The notes beneath the pieces are model-generated. The model saw only the letters and a list, made by a program, of their open reading frames with translations, searched no databases and was not told the origin of the DNA. This document shows positions 36,761-42,594 of a stretch of 42,594 bases of DNA, in pieces. The DNA is from Oscillospiraceae bacterium (lineage in GTDB: Bacteria > Bacillota > Clostridia > Oscillospirales > Acutalibacteraceae), in the NCBI GenBank assembly GCA_902780565.1, contig CACZGD010000009.1, positions 1-42,594 of the forward strand. The letters run 5' to 3'. Made by a program: the position numbers and the translations under genes. Each line of letters starts with the position of its first letter. The stretch's first letter is position 1.

Positions 36761-37556
36761 AAGCGTGTAGTGACCGCCGTCCTCGGCAAGGGTCCAGCCC
36801 GTATCGGCGTCGGCAAAGCTCAGGTTGTTGCCGGTGCCGGTGGAGGTGAGGTATTTGCCGTCATGCTCGAAAAGGAGCTTGCCGTCGTCGGTGTAGCTGA
36901 CGGTCAGGACAGCCATGTCGTCGGTCAGGGTCAGCTTGCCTTCGGCAGGCGTTGCGGCGGTACCGGCGAGCTTATTGCCGGAAGCGGTCGCGGTGAGGAC
37001 CGCGTTGGAGGCGGGGTTGTGGATGACGATCTTCGCGCCGTCCGCGGGCGCCTCGGTGAGGAGCTCATAGACGGTTTCCTCGGTGGGATCGTCGGGCTCA
37101 ACGGGGGTCTCGGGGATCTCGTCAACGAGATAGAAATACTGCTGGAACAGCTCGCCGTCGTTGTTGTTGTAGTACGCGCTCCAGTTGTTGTTGGAATCGT
37201 ACCACTCGATGCGGGCGTTGGTGCGCACGGTGTTCTCAATGTAGAACGCGCCCTCGACGCCCTCAACGGGGGTCAGCAGCCAGTTGGGGTTGGCGTCGTC
37301 CAGCGGCAGGCTGGTACGGGAATCCGCCATCGAAAGCTTCTTGCCCTCGGCGGTGGAGAAGGTGTAGGTGTTGTCGTCCGCGTTCACGCCGACGGTCCAG
37401 ACCTCGGTCGCGGTGAAACCGGAAAGCGCGCCTTCCTCGGAGAGTGTCACGTCCACACCGGCGTTATAGTAGCCGTTGTAGGTCTGGGACAGCGCCTTCA
37501 TGTGCGCCTTGTTGAAGATGACGACCGTCGCGCCGTCCGTCAGGTCGGCAAGGTCG
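36180..37556 (-). repeat. Long direct repeat in the giant gene (two copies about 949 bp apart)
   Basis: DNA at about 36180-36606 repeats, with changes, at about 37129-37556. For example GAACAGCTCGCCGTCGTT occurs in both, 949 bp apart. Each copy encodes one LTDGA...VVIFNKA...FQQYFYLV module. The frameshift lies between the copies. Confidence 0.75.
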
Positions 37557-38137
37557 GTGACGATACCGGTCTTGGCTTCTTCTTCCGTGTTCAGCTTCCA
37601 GAAGCCGACGGTCTGGCCTTTGGTGTTGTTGGTCGTGTTGGTGTATGCACGCCAGTCGGGCGTAGATCTGTATACGCCGAGATAACGGGTAGTGCCGTTG
37701 GTATCTGCACCTGCCAGATAATGCCCGGTGGCATCCAAGGACCAGACGCACGGCGTAGTGTTGACGCGCACGCCGTTATTGTCATTGATAACGTAGAGGT
37801 ATTTTCCTTCGGCGTTGGTAATGTAGTAGCCGCCGTCCGTTGAAGTGAACGTCCAGCCGTAGTTACCGCTGTCGGAGGTCAGCGTGTCGCCGTCAACGGT
37901 CACGACGATAGCACTGATACCCTTATTGGTCTTGGTGTCCGCGGGCAGTACCCAAGTAGTCCCGTCCGTGTAGGTCATGGTGATGGCGACTTTGTCCTCG
38001 GCTGTGATCTCACTGAGATCGACCCTCGTCCACGTCTGCACGTCGGCGTCCGCCGCCATGCCGAGAACCGTGAACGTGCTCATGAGCATGCCGATCGCAA
38101 GAATCACGGCAAGGACTTTTCTGAGTTGCCTGTTCAT
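36518..38137 (-). CDS. Giant secreted protein, N-terminal part before the frameshift
   Basis: This begins with a signal peptide (MNRQLRKVLAVILAIGMLMSTFTVLGMAADA), preceded by AAAGGAAG. The first 459 residues are genuine: a first beta-rich module (about 30-185), then a module (IVTDLADLTDGATVVIFNKAHMKAL...FQQYFYLV) that is repeated after the frameshift, then a module with LLFEHDGKYLTSTG. At GHYTLDQ the frame leaves the family pattern, whereas the overlapping frame continues as TSSVANYNGNYNQALEYYNG. Removing one base near 36760 joins the two into one product of about 2266 residues, and the length 31336-38137 exceeds a multiple of three by one. Residues encoded below 36760 in this frame are spurious. 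It could be a sequencing error or a real inactivating insertion. Confidence 0.78.
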   Translation of the reverse strand: MNRQLRKVLAVILAIGMLMSTFTVLGMAADADVQTWTRVDLSEITAEDKVAITMTYTDGTTWVLPADTKTNKGISAIVVTVDGDTLTSDSGNYGWTFTSTDGGYYITNAEGKYLYVINDNNGVRVNTTPCVWSLDATGHYLAGADTNGTTRYLGVYRSTPDWRAYTNTTNNTKGQTVGFWKLNTEEEAKTGIVTDLADLTDGATVVIFNKAHMKALSQTYNGYYNAGVDVTLSEEGALSGFTATEVWTVGVNADDNTYTFSTAEGKKLSMADSRTSLPLDDANPNWLLTPVEGVEGAFYIENTVRTNARIEWYDSNNNWSAYYNNNDGELFQQYFYLVDEIPETPVEPDDPTEETVYELLTEAPADGAKIVIHNPASNAVLTATASGNKLAGTAATPAEGKLTLTDDMAVLTVSYTDDGKLLFEHDGKYLTSTGTGNNLSFADADTGWTLAEDGGHYTLDQLRRQLQRQLQPGPGVLQRQLHHLRSEERQRRLSVRFLRRARGEVRRCDGSRAAHRRREGRHLQQGQPHGALLHLRREL

Positions 38138-38184
38138 GTTGCATTCTTCCTTTCGTTTTGTTTACCTGTTTTTGGTAAAGAAAC

Positions 38185-38223
38185 AGACATGTCTATTATA
38201 ACTTGTTTTTCCGCCGATTGCTA
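38185..38223 (-). promoter_or_regulatory. Probable promoter of the giant gene with adjacent palindrome
   Basis: Minus strand: consensus -10 TATAAT (38195-38200). The -35 at 17 bp is poor (TAGCAA, 38218-38223), which suggests an activator or another contact. Directly downstream, over the expected transcript start, is the 10-bp palindrome AGACATGTCT (38185-38194), an operator candidate. The 5' untranslated region also holds TTTACC/GGTAAA arms (38161-38179). Confidence 0.5.
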
Positions 38224-38318
38224 CATAGTTTTTAAAAATATCCCTGTTTATTTTTTATTAATATTATTTAATGTATCAAACGATACGATGACCCTTCGGC
38301 GACGCTGCGGCGTTTTTC

Positions 38319-38347
38319 TTGACAGGGACGGAAAATCCTGCTATGAT
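38319..38347 (+). promoter_or_regulatory. Promoter of the YibE/F gene
   Basis: Consensus -35 TTGACA (38319-38324), 17-bp spacer, -10 TATGAT (38342-38347) with an upstream TGC. A short inverted repeat GTATC-N4-GATAC (38273-38286) lies upstream. The 239-bp gap between the giant gene and this gene is AT-rich and holds only these control sites. Confidence 0.8.
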
Positions 38348-38376
38348 GATACCAGAAATCGGTAAGGAGACGCGGC

Positions 38377-40020
38377 ATGAAACGCAGGGAAAACAGAAGC
38401 GCCGGGGAATTGCTGTCCCGGCTCGGAAAATGGCTTTGGCGGGAAAAATGGGGGGCGCTTGTGCTGCTGCTGGCGCTGGCGGCGGTGCTCGGGCTGCGCC
38501 TCTGGCTGCAGCAGGAGGAAAACGCCCCCTCCACGCTGCTCGGGCAGACCGGCGACCTTGCGGTCTCGCCGAAGGTCACGGACGATATGGCGCTGCTGGA
38601 CGTGACGGACGAGCAGGGGACCTTCCTCTTTTCCCATGACGGAAAATACCTCACGGCAGGGGAGACGGAGGACGCGCTGTATTTTGCCGACCGGCGCACG
38701 GACCGCGCCGAATGGAAGGTCGAACCGCTCGGCGACGGGACCTTTGTCCTCAAAAACGCCGCTGCCGTGACCGACGGCGCGCCCCTTGCGGTGTGCCATA
38801 TCGGCGGCTTCACGGCATACCCCTATCAGGAGGGCGCCTCCAGCTTCCCGATGCAGTTCTGGTTCGCGGACGACGCGGGCAATCTCGCGCCGCTGGACCA
38901 GCCCCCGCAGGACGGGGACCGCGTGGCCCTGTATTACCCCGCGCGCACGGTGTATCTGACCCCGAACGCGCCCGACGAAGCGAAGGTCGGGGATTACGCC
39001 GAATACGAAAAGGGGATCGTGCTGGCAGTCACGGCGGATACCTCCGCGCCGGATGAGACCGCGGACGGCGCCTATCGCGGGCAGCAGACCCTCACGGTGG
39101 AGATCCGCTCCGGGCGCTATAAGGGGCGGACGCTCGAAAACGTGTATAACTACGTCGGTCCCGTCAGCAGCGTGCCCGTGAAGGCGGGCGACGGCGTGGC
39201 GCTGATCGTTTCCACCTATCAGGACGGCAGCCTGCGCGCCAGCGTCTATGAGTATGACCGCATCCCCGCGCTCGTGATCGTGCTGCTCCTGTTCTTCCTC
39301 GTCACCGCGCTCGTCGGCGGCAAAACCGGCGTCAAGTCGCTCGTGTCCCTCGCGCTCACGGTGCTGGTGCTCTTCACGGTCCTGATCCCCCTGCTGCTGC
39401 GGGGCTTCCCCACACTGCCCACGGTCTTTGTCGCGGCGGCGTTCATCGCGGTCGTCACGTTTGTCATTCTCGGCGGGCTGCACCGCAAATCCGTGTGCGC
39501 CATGCTCGGCGCGGTCGCGGGCACCGCCATCGCCCTCGGCTTCGGGCTGCTCGCGCAGGCCATGGCGCGGGTCAACGGTCTGCGGATCGCGGACGTGGAG
39601 GCGCTGCTGCAGCTCCGCCAGACCGGCACCCCCATCGGGCTCAAGGGTCTGCTCGTCGGCGGGGTCGTCATCTCCGCCCTCGGCGCAGTCATGGACGTCG
39701 CCATGAGCATCTCCTCCGCGCTGGAGGAGGTCCACGCCGCCGACCCCGAACGCGGCGTGCGCGAGCTGTTCCGCTCCGGCATGAACATCGGGCGCGATAT
39801 GGTCGGCACCATGACAAACACCCTGATCCTTGCCTTCCTCGGCGCGGGCTTTACGCTGATCATCTATCTCTATTCGCTGGGTCTGCAGCCCTTCCAGCTC
39901 TATCCCTCCGCCTACGTCGCCATCGAGCTGATCTCCGGCGTCGCCTCCTCCGTCGGCATGATTCTCGCCATCCCCCTCACCGCGATCATCTCCGCCCTGC
40001 TGCTTAAGGGGAGAAAATAG
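38377..40020 (+). CDS. YibE/F family membrane protein with N-terminal extracytoplasmic module
   Basis: The 547-residue product has a basic start and one membrane helix (about 27-44), then an extracytoplasmic part (about 46-285), then about seven membrane helices typical of YibE/F proteins (IPALVIVLLLFFLVTALVGGKTGVKSLVSL, VILGGLHRKSVCAMLGAVAGT, MDVAMSISSALEEV, SGMNIGRDMVGTMTNTLILAFLGAG). The family's function is unknown. Residues 67-163 form a module (TDDMALLDV, FLFSHDGKYLTAG, LYFAD, EWKV) closely like residues about 400-500 of the divergently encoded giant secreted protein (TDDMAVLTV, LLFEHDGKYLTST, LSFAD, GWTL). The residues just before the polytopic part (ENVYNYVGP, VKAGDGVALIVS) are usual for YibE. 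TAAGGAGA precedes the ATG. Confidence 0.85.
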   Translation: MKRRENRSAGELLSRLGKWLWREKWGALVLLLALAAVLGLRLWLQQEENAPSTLLGQTGDLAVSPKVTDDMALLDVTDEQGTFLFSHDGKYLTAGETEDALYFADRRTDRAEWKVEPLGDGTFVLKNAAAVTDGAPLAVCHIGGFTAYPYQEGASSFPMQFWFADDAGNLAPLDQPPQDGDRVALYYPARTVYLTPNAPDEAKVGDYAEYEKGIVLAVTADTSAPDETADGAYRGQQTLTVEIRSGRYKGRTLENVYNYVGPVSSVPVKAGDGVALIVSTYQDGSLRASVYEYDRIPALVIVLLLFFLVTALVGGKTGVKSLVSLALTVLVLFTVLIPLLLRGFPTLPTVFVAAAFIAVVTFVILGGLHRKSVCAMLGAVAGTAIALGFGLLAQAMARVNGLRIADVEALLQLRQTGTPIGLKGLLVGGVVISALGAVMDVAMSISSALEEVHAADPERGVRELFRSGMNIGRDMVGTMTNTLILAFLGAGFTLIIYLYSLGLQPFQLYPSAYVAIELISGVASSVGMILAIPLTAIISALLLKGRK

Positions 40021-40511
40021 GCCGCCTGCGGCAGACGGCGGACGGGCTGCTTGTACGGGATACGGGAAGCGAATACGAAAGGTCAGGAGCCGCGGTCGGC
40101 ATTGGAATGCGGTCCCGGGCGGAACGGGTGCGGAGAAACGGGAGCCGATCCCGCCCAGCCGCCGTGAGCGCCCGGCAGCCGTGCCTCCTTGCTTCCCTGA
40201 CGTCTTGTCGCCCTGACAGTTTGCTTCCTTGCCGTCTTGCCGTTCGGCAGCCGTGATACCTTGCGGTCCTGCCGTCCTGCCGCCGTGGTACCTTGCGGTC
40301 CTGCCGTCCTGCAGTCTTGCCGTTCAGCCGCCGTGAGCGCCCGGCCGCTCCCTTTTCGCCGGGTCCGACAGCCCGGCGTCCACACCGCCCGAACCGAATC
40401 AGACGGATCGCATGAAAGGTTTTTCCTGCATACCCCCGGATGCCCGGACCGACCGGGACAAATGATCGATTAATAACGGTACAAAAAAATCCGAAAATTA
40501 TAAAAAAACAC
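40021..40511. other. Non-coding GC-rich region with repeats upstream of the tRNA genes
   Basis: I see no credible gene here. Open frames on the minus strand run on through the tRNA genes and consist of Arg/Gly low complexity. A hairpin without a T-run (GCCGCCTG/CAGACGGC, 40021-40039) follows the YibE/F stop. The middle is the repeat cluster described next. The last 100 bp become AT-rich and lead into the tRNA promoter. Confidence 0.6.
40156..40345. repeat. Degenerate octamer repeat cluster bracketed by 21-bp direct repeats
   Basis: A 21-bp sequence starting CAGCCGCCGTGAGCG occurs at 40156-40176 and again exactly at 40325-40345. Between them lie many variants of the octamer C(C/T)TGCCGT, for example CTTGCCGT, CCTGCCGT and CTTGCGGT. 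A longer unit, TACCTTGCGGTCCTGCCGTC, appears twice (from about 40257 and about 40290). Read on the minus strand the units are ACGGCAGG/ACGGCAAG. I recognise no known family. Confidence 0.7.
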
Positions 40512-40540
40512 TTGACGAACCGTAAAAATTGTGATATAGT
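40512..40540 (+). promoter_or_regulatory. Promoter of the tRNA genes
   Basis: -35 TTGACG (40512-40517), 17-bp spacer, -10 TATAGT (40535-40540), 29 bp before the first tRNA. Confidence 0.8.
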
Positions 40541-40569
40541 TTCTCTTGCGTTGTTGGTAACGGACATTC

Positions 40570-40645
40570 GCTGGTGTAGCTCAGTTGGTAGAGCAGCTGA
40601 TTTGTAATCAGCAGGTCGGGGGTTCGAGTCCGTCCACCAGCTCCA
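40570..40645 (+). tRNA. tRNA-Thr (anticodon UGU)
   Basis: 76 nt with encoded CCA. The acceptor stem is GCTGGTG/CACCAGC, the anticodon loop TTTGTAA within the CTGAT/ATCAG stem, and the T-loop GGTTCGAGTC. Confidence 0.93.
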
Positions 40646-40656
40646 AAATTTCATAT

Positions 40657-40741
40657 GGGAGAGTTCCCGAGCGGCCAAAGGGGGCAGACTGTAAATCTGT
40701 TGTCGACGACTTCAGTGGTTCGAATCCACTCTCTCCCACCA
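40657..40741 (+). tRNA. tRNA-Tyr (anticodon GUA)
   Basis: 85 nt with encoded CCA. The acceptor stem is GGGAGAG/CTCTCCC, the anticodon is GTA in CAGACTGTAAATCTG, and there is a long variable arm as expected for a class II tRNA-Tyr. It lies 11 bp after tRNA-Thr. The IS element begins within 20 bp downstream. Confidence 0.94.
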
Positions 40742-40881
40742 AGTGGAATCCTGTCGAAATTTGGTACACTTTATTTGTGACTTTACCAAAAAAGACAGGA
40801 TCCATTTTTATTTGACAACGCCATATATATCCGCCTTTGATACAGTTCAGGGGCGGTCTTTTTATTCACCTGTTCGGTGGT

Positions 40882-41673
40882 TCATTTCTGTTTCAGATTT
40901 TTGTAGTACGCTTCTTCATATTCACACGGAGCAACGTACTTTAGTTTTTTATGCGGACGGATCTGATTATAGAATAAAATGTACTCGTCGATTCCGTCTC
41001 TCAGTTCTTCATATGTATGGTATTCTTTATGATACAGTTCCTCTTTCTTAAAAGTTGCGAAACTTTTCAGCAAACGAAAAAACTCTTTTGACGTATACTG
41101 AATTCCGGAATCACTGTGAAACATCAGATTCTTTGGTTTTCCTCTTGACATAAATGCTTCATGTGTGGTTTCCGCAACAAACGCAGCGTCAGCCTTATCC
41201 GACAGCTTATATCCAACGATCTTTCTGGAAAACAAGTCCATAACCACACACAGGTAATACTGTTTTCGGTCAACAAATATGTAAGTAAAATCGCTGACCC
41301 AAACCTTATTCGGCTCCGTTTGGGTGAACTTCCTTTTTAATCTGTTTTTGCTTATTCCGGAAGATGGATTATAATAGTGACTGACCTCCCGTTGGCTGAA
41401 CGGCGTCAGCCCCATTTCCTCCATCAATCGTCGGATCCTGCGCTCACCGATTTCATATCCCTGTTGTTTCAGTCTTTGTCGGATCGGTCTAACGCCGAAG
41501 CGCTCGCCACTTGCAACGAATAATTCTAATATCAATGGCTTGAAAAATTCGTCTTTTTGGTCTTCTACGTAAACCTTGTCCTTTGTCTTTTTATAGTTGT
41601 AATAAGTCCCGCGGGGCAACGATAAATAATCACAAATGGCATGCAGCGAAAACTGTCCTTCCAGCTTTTCCAC
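40882..41673 (-). CDS. IS3-family transposase OrfB with deleted catalytic segment
   Basis: The 263-residue product has the HTH_21-like N-terminal part and the rve/DDE integrase core. The first Asp is in VWVSDFTYI and the second in MFHSDSGIQYTS. The third acidic residue normally lies in a DNA(V/C)AESFF block about 35 residues later. Here the protein jumps from FFRLLKS straight to FATFKKEELYHKEYH, so about 25 residues including that glutamate are missing, still in frame. The enzyme should be inactive. Translation probably needs a -1 shift from orfA: the frame upstream reads EEKLRAVEKLEGQF, and there is an AAAAAC run in the overlap near 41688. Confidence 0.85.
   Translation of the reverse strand: MEKLEGQFSLHAICDYLSLPRGTYYNYKKTKDKVYVEDQKDEFFKPLILELFVASGERFGVRPIRQRLKQQGYEIGERRIRRLMEEMGLTPFSQREVSHYYNPSSGISKNRLKRKFTQTEPNKVWVSDFTYIFVDRKQYYLCVVMDLFSRKIVGYKLSDKADAAFVAETTHEAFMSRGKPKNLMFHSDSGIQYTSKEFFRLLKSFATFKKEELYHKEYHTYEELRDGIDEYILFYNQIRPHKKLKYVAPCEYEEAYYKNLKQK
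41050..41067. repeat. Inverted repeat at the transposase deletion junction
   Basis: AAAAGTT-GCGA-AACTTTT is a perfect 7-bp inverted repeat with a tetraloop, exactly where the catalytic segment of OrfB is missing. Confidence 0.6.
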
Positions 41674-41678
41674 TGCTC

Positions 41679-41954
41679 TCAGTTTTTCTTCTCTCGGTGA
41701 ACTTGCATTGCATGGGCAGACTTTTGAAATGTTCGCATCTCAGTCAAGTGACGGTTTTGCTGTTCCAACGTAACAAGCCGATGACCTGAGATTTCCGTCC
41801 CGTTTTCTGTGATAAAACCATTAAACTCTTTGATCCATTTGTAAAGACTGTTTTTGGACGGTTTACCGCTTGCGCAAATCTCTGTTACGCTTTTTCCTTC
41901 GTGGTATGCTTTGACCCATTCTTTCTTTTGTTGGTTTGTATAGATTTTTGGCAT
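41679..41954 (-). CDS. IS3-family transposase OrfA
   Basis: The 91-residue product begins MPKIYTNQQKKEWVKAYHEGKSVTEICASGKPSKNSLYKWIKEF, a transposase helix-turn-helix (IS3/IS911 type), followed by a leucine-zipper-like stretch (LVTLEQQNRHLTEMRTFQ). It precedes OrfB in the -1 frame and supplies the DNA-binding part of the OrfAB fusion. AGGAGG lies upstream of the ATG. Confidence 0.88.
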   Translation of the reverse strand: MPKIYTNQQKKEWVKAYHEGKSVTEICASGKPSKNSLYKWIKEFNGFITENGTEISGHRLVTLEQQNRHLTEMRTFQKSAHAMQVHREKKN

Positions 41955-42001
41955 ACTTTTTTCCTCCTAGATTATGTATGGAGTTTTAGTATACCATATC
42001 A

Positions 42002-42347
42002 GAGAATACGATAATAACAAAATTTTTTTATCTCTAAATATTAGGGAGAAATCAGTTTTTGCATATGTTATAATGCTTATGTTGATCAACAGAAATACAG
42101 AAAAGAAAAAACGGATGGTTAAGTAAAAAACAGGTGAGAATCAATATATGAGCTGATAGAAGCTATGCTGGAGAAGATATCAGAATGGCAATCCTATTAT
42201 TCGAAGATTAAAACGAGAGAAATCTCATATTCTGAATTATGTTAAGCGGGTTGCAATTACGATGCCGTATGCGTCTTTGTTTTTTTTCGGCGCATTTTAT
42301 AGCGCGCCCATTTTATGTGACGATGTTCCTGCGACCCGACCGGCCAA
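42002..42347. other. AT-rich stretch without a recognised gene
   Basis: The part from 42002 to about 42250 is strongly AT-rich and unlike the core. A TATAAT at about 42068 has no good -35. Short frames exist (one ends ISYSELC before TAA), but none has a ribosome site and a recognisable product. It may be a remnant of inserted DNA. The last 100 bp regain higher GC and are the 3' flank of the partial gene that follows. Confidence 0.5.
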
Positions 42348-42594
42348 TCAGAACAGCACCTTGAGCTTCAACGTTTCGAGTTTTTCCTTCGGAACGGTAT
42401 TACACGAGAAGATCGGCCGGACCTCTCCGCCGGTAAGAACGACCAGGCGGTCGTCGGAAAAACGCCTGCCGTCAGCTTCTGTCACGACCGGCGCAAACGG
42501 ATCATAGGTAAACATTTCCTTGTTTTTATGCCAGCACAAAAGCGCTTCCGTGTAACGCATGGTACAGCACTGCGACGCTTCATAGCCGCTGATT
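42348..42594 (-). CDS. C-terminal end of an unrecognised protein (5' end outside the window)
   Basis: The frame is open from the window edge and encodes at least 81 residues (ISGYEASQCCTMRYTEALLCW, then FTYDPFAPVVTEADGRRFSD, then GGEVRPIFSCNTVPKEKLETLKLKVLF). An internal ATG at 42560 has no evident ribosome site, so this is more likely the end of a longer protein. Codon use is less GC-rich than in the core. I do not recognise the family. Confidence 0.55.
   Translation of the reverse strand, partial: ISGYEASQCCTMRYTEALLCWHKNKEMFTYDPFAPVVTEADGRRFSDDRLVVLTGGEVRPIFSCNTVPKEKLETLKLKVLF

Larger units (their letters stand above)
40757..42001 (-). mobile_element. IS3-family insertion sequence (IS150-like), defective
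   Basis: Two transposase frames (orfA, orfB) lie in AT-rich DNA. Imperfect terminal inverted repeats are seen: AATTTGGTACACT at 40758-40770 against ATATGGTATACT read inward on the minus strand at 41988-41999. The span of about 1245 bp fits the family after an internal deletion. The outer boundaries are approximate to a few bases, and I could not identify a target duplication. Just inside the left end, ATCCTGTC/GACAGGAT and TTTGGTA/TACCAAA can form a hairpin that may stop transcription. Confidence 0.75.

Noticed and set aside
31264-36849. A 1861-codon open frame on the plus strand opposite the giant gene
   Set aside because: It has no ribosome site or promoter and no recognisable domain. Its Gly/Val/Asp/His-rich composition is the mirror of the GC-rich minus-strand gene, and it overlaps tandem repeats of that gene. 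It is a shadow frame.
31336-38137. Programmed frameshift in the giant gene
   Set aside because: The sequence at the shift (CTTGACC on the coding strand) lacks a stop codon in the shift position or a known stimulatory signal. A simple one-base error or mutation is more likely.
40156-40345. CRISPR array
   Set aside because: The repeats are only about 8 nt and degenerate, with no regular unique spacers and no cas genes nearby.
40004-40678. A minus-strand open frame of 224 codons
   Set aside because: It runs through the tRNA-Thr gene and into tRNA-Tyr, and through the octamer repeat cluster. The product is Arg/Gly-rich with no motif.
42262-42507. An 81-codon plus-strand frame near the right edge
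   Set aside because: It has no ribosome site and overlaps the better-supported minus-strand partial gene; the translation is unremarkable.

Overview
The window looks like a chromosomal segment from a high-GC member of the Clostridia (order Oscillospirales, Ruminococcaceae-like). I infer this from a DUF4317 protein, several N-terminal double-CxxC zinc-ribbon membrane proteins, a dockerin protein, glycoside-pentoside-hexuronide (GPH) type sugar transporters, and AGGAGG-type ribosome binding sites with sigma-A promoters that almost always have a 17-bp spacer. I ran no database search, so the lineage is an inference. The core (about 1.28-40.5 kb) is strongly GC-rich. Both ends carry AT-rich mobile DNA.

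Left end (1-1.28 kb): a tyrosine-recombinase gene from an integrative element has entered the reading frame of a zinc-ribbon gene (start at 1418, minus strand). The integrase lacks a recognisable start codon of its own. Next come a zinc-ribbon/transmembrane/YD-repeat-like protein (1601-2983, minus) and a GPH transporter (3102-4586, minus).

4.7-11.3 kb: a complete F1Fo ATP synthase operon on the plus strand, in the order small membrane protein, a, c, b, delta, alpha, gamma, beta, epsilon. Several genes overlap by ATGA. The delta gene encodes only the C-terminal domain. The c subunit has part of a sodium-binding signature.

11.3-20.8 kb (plus): a membrane-anchored acidic protein, a Na/Pi cotransporter with a PhoU domain, a zinc-ribbon/TM/BMP-type binding protein, a cytoplasmic GH30 enzyme overlapping a GPH transporter with a long charged C-terminal extension, and another zinc-ribbon/TM protein. 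20.8-29.96 kb: a GPH transporter and a histidine phosphatase (minus), divergent from a macro-domain/zinc-ribbon/helical-domain protein followed by a fourth GPH transporter (plus), then a DUF4317 gene (minus) divergent from a GH78 alpha-L-rhamnosidase (plus). Together these genes suggest import and intracellular breakdown of plant or host oligosaccharides.

30.0-40.0 kb: a secreted protein with an N-terminal dockerin, then a giant secreted multidomain protein (31336-38137, minus; about 2266 residues once one base is removed) with duplicated beta-rich modules, a CehA/McbA-type PHP metallohydrolase domain, OB-fold-like domains and C-terminal repeats. Divergently transcribed is a YibE/F membrane protein whose extracytoplasmic part contains a module related to one in the giant protein. 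This divergent pair is the best candidate here for an undescribed system.

Right end (40.0-42.6 kb): a repeat-rich GC island, tRNA-Thr(UGU) and tRNA-Tyr(GUA), an IS3-family element whose transposase has lost the segment carrying its catalytic glutamate, an AT-rich stretch, and the C-terminal end of an unrecognised gene that runs off the window.
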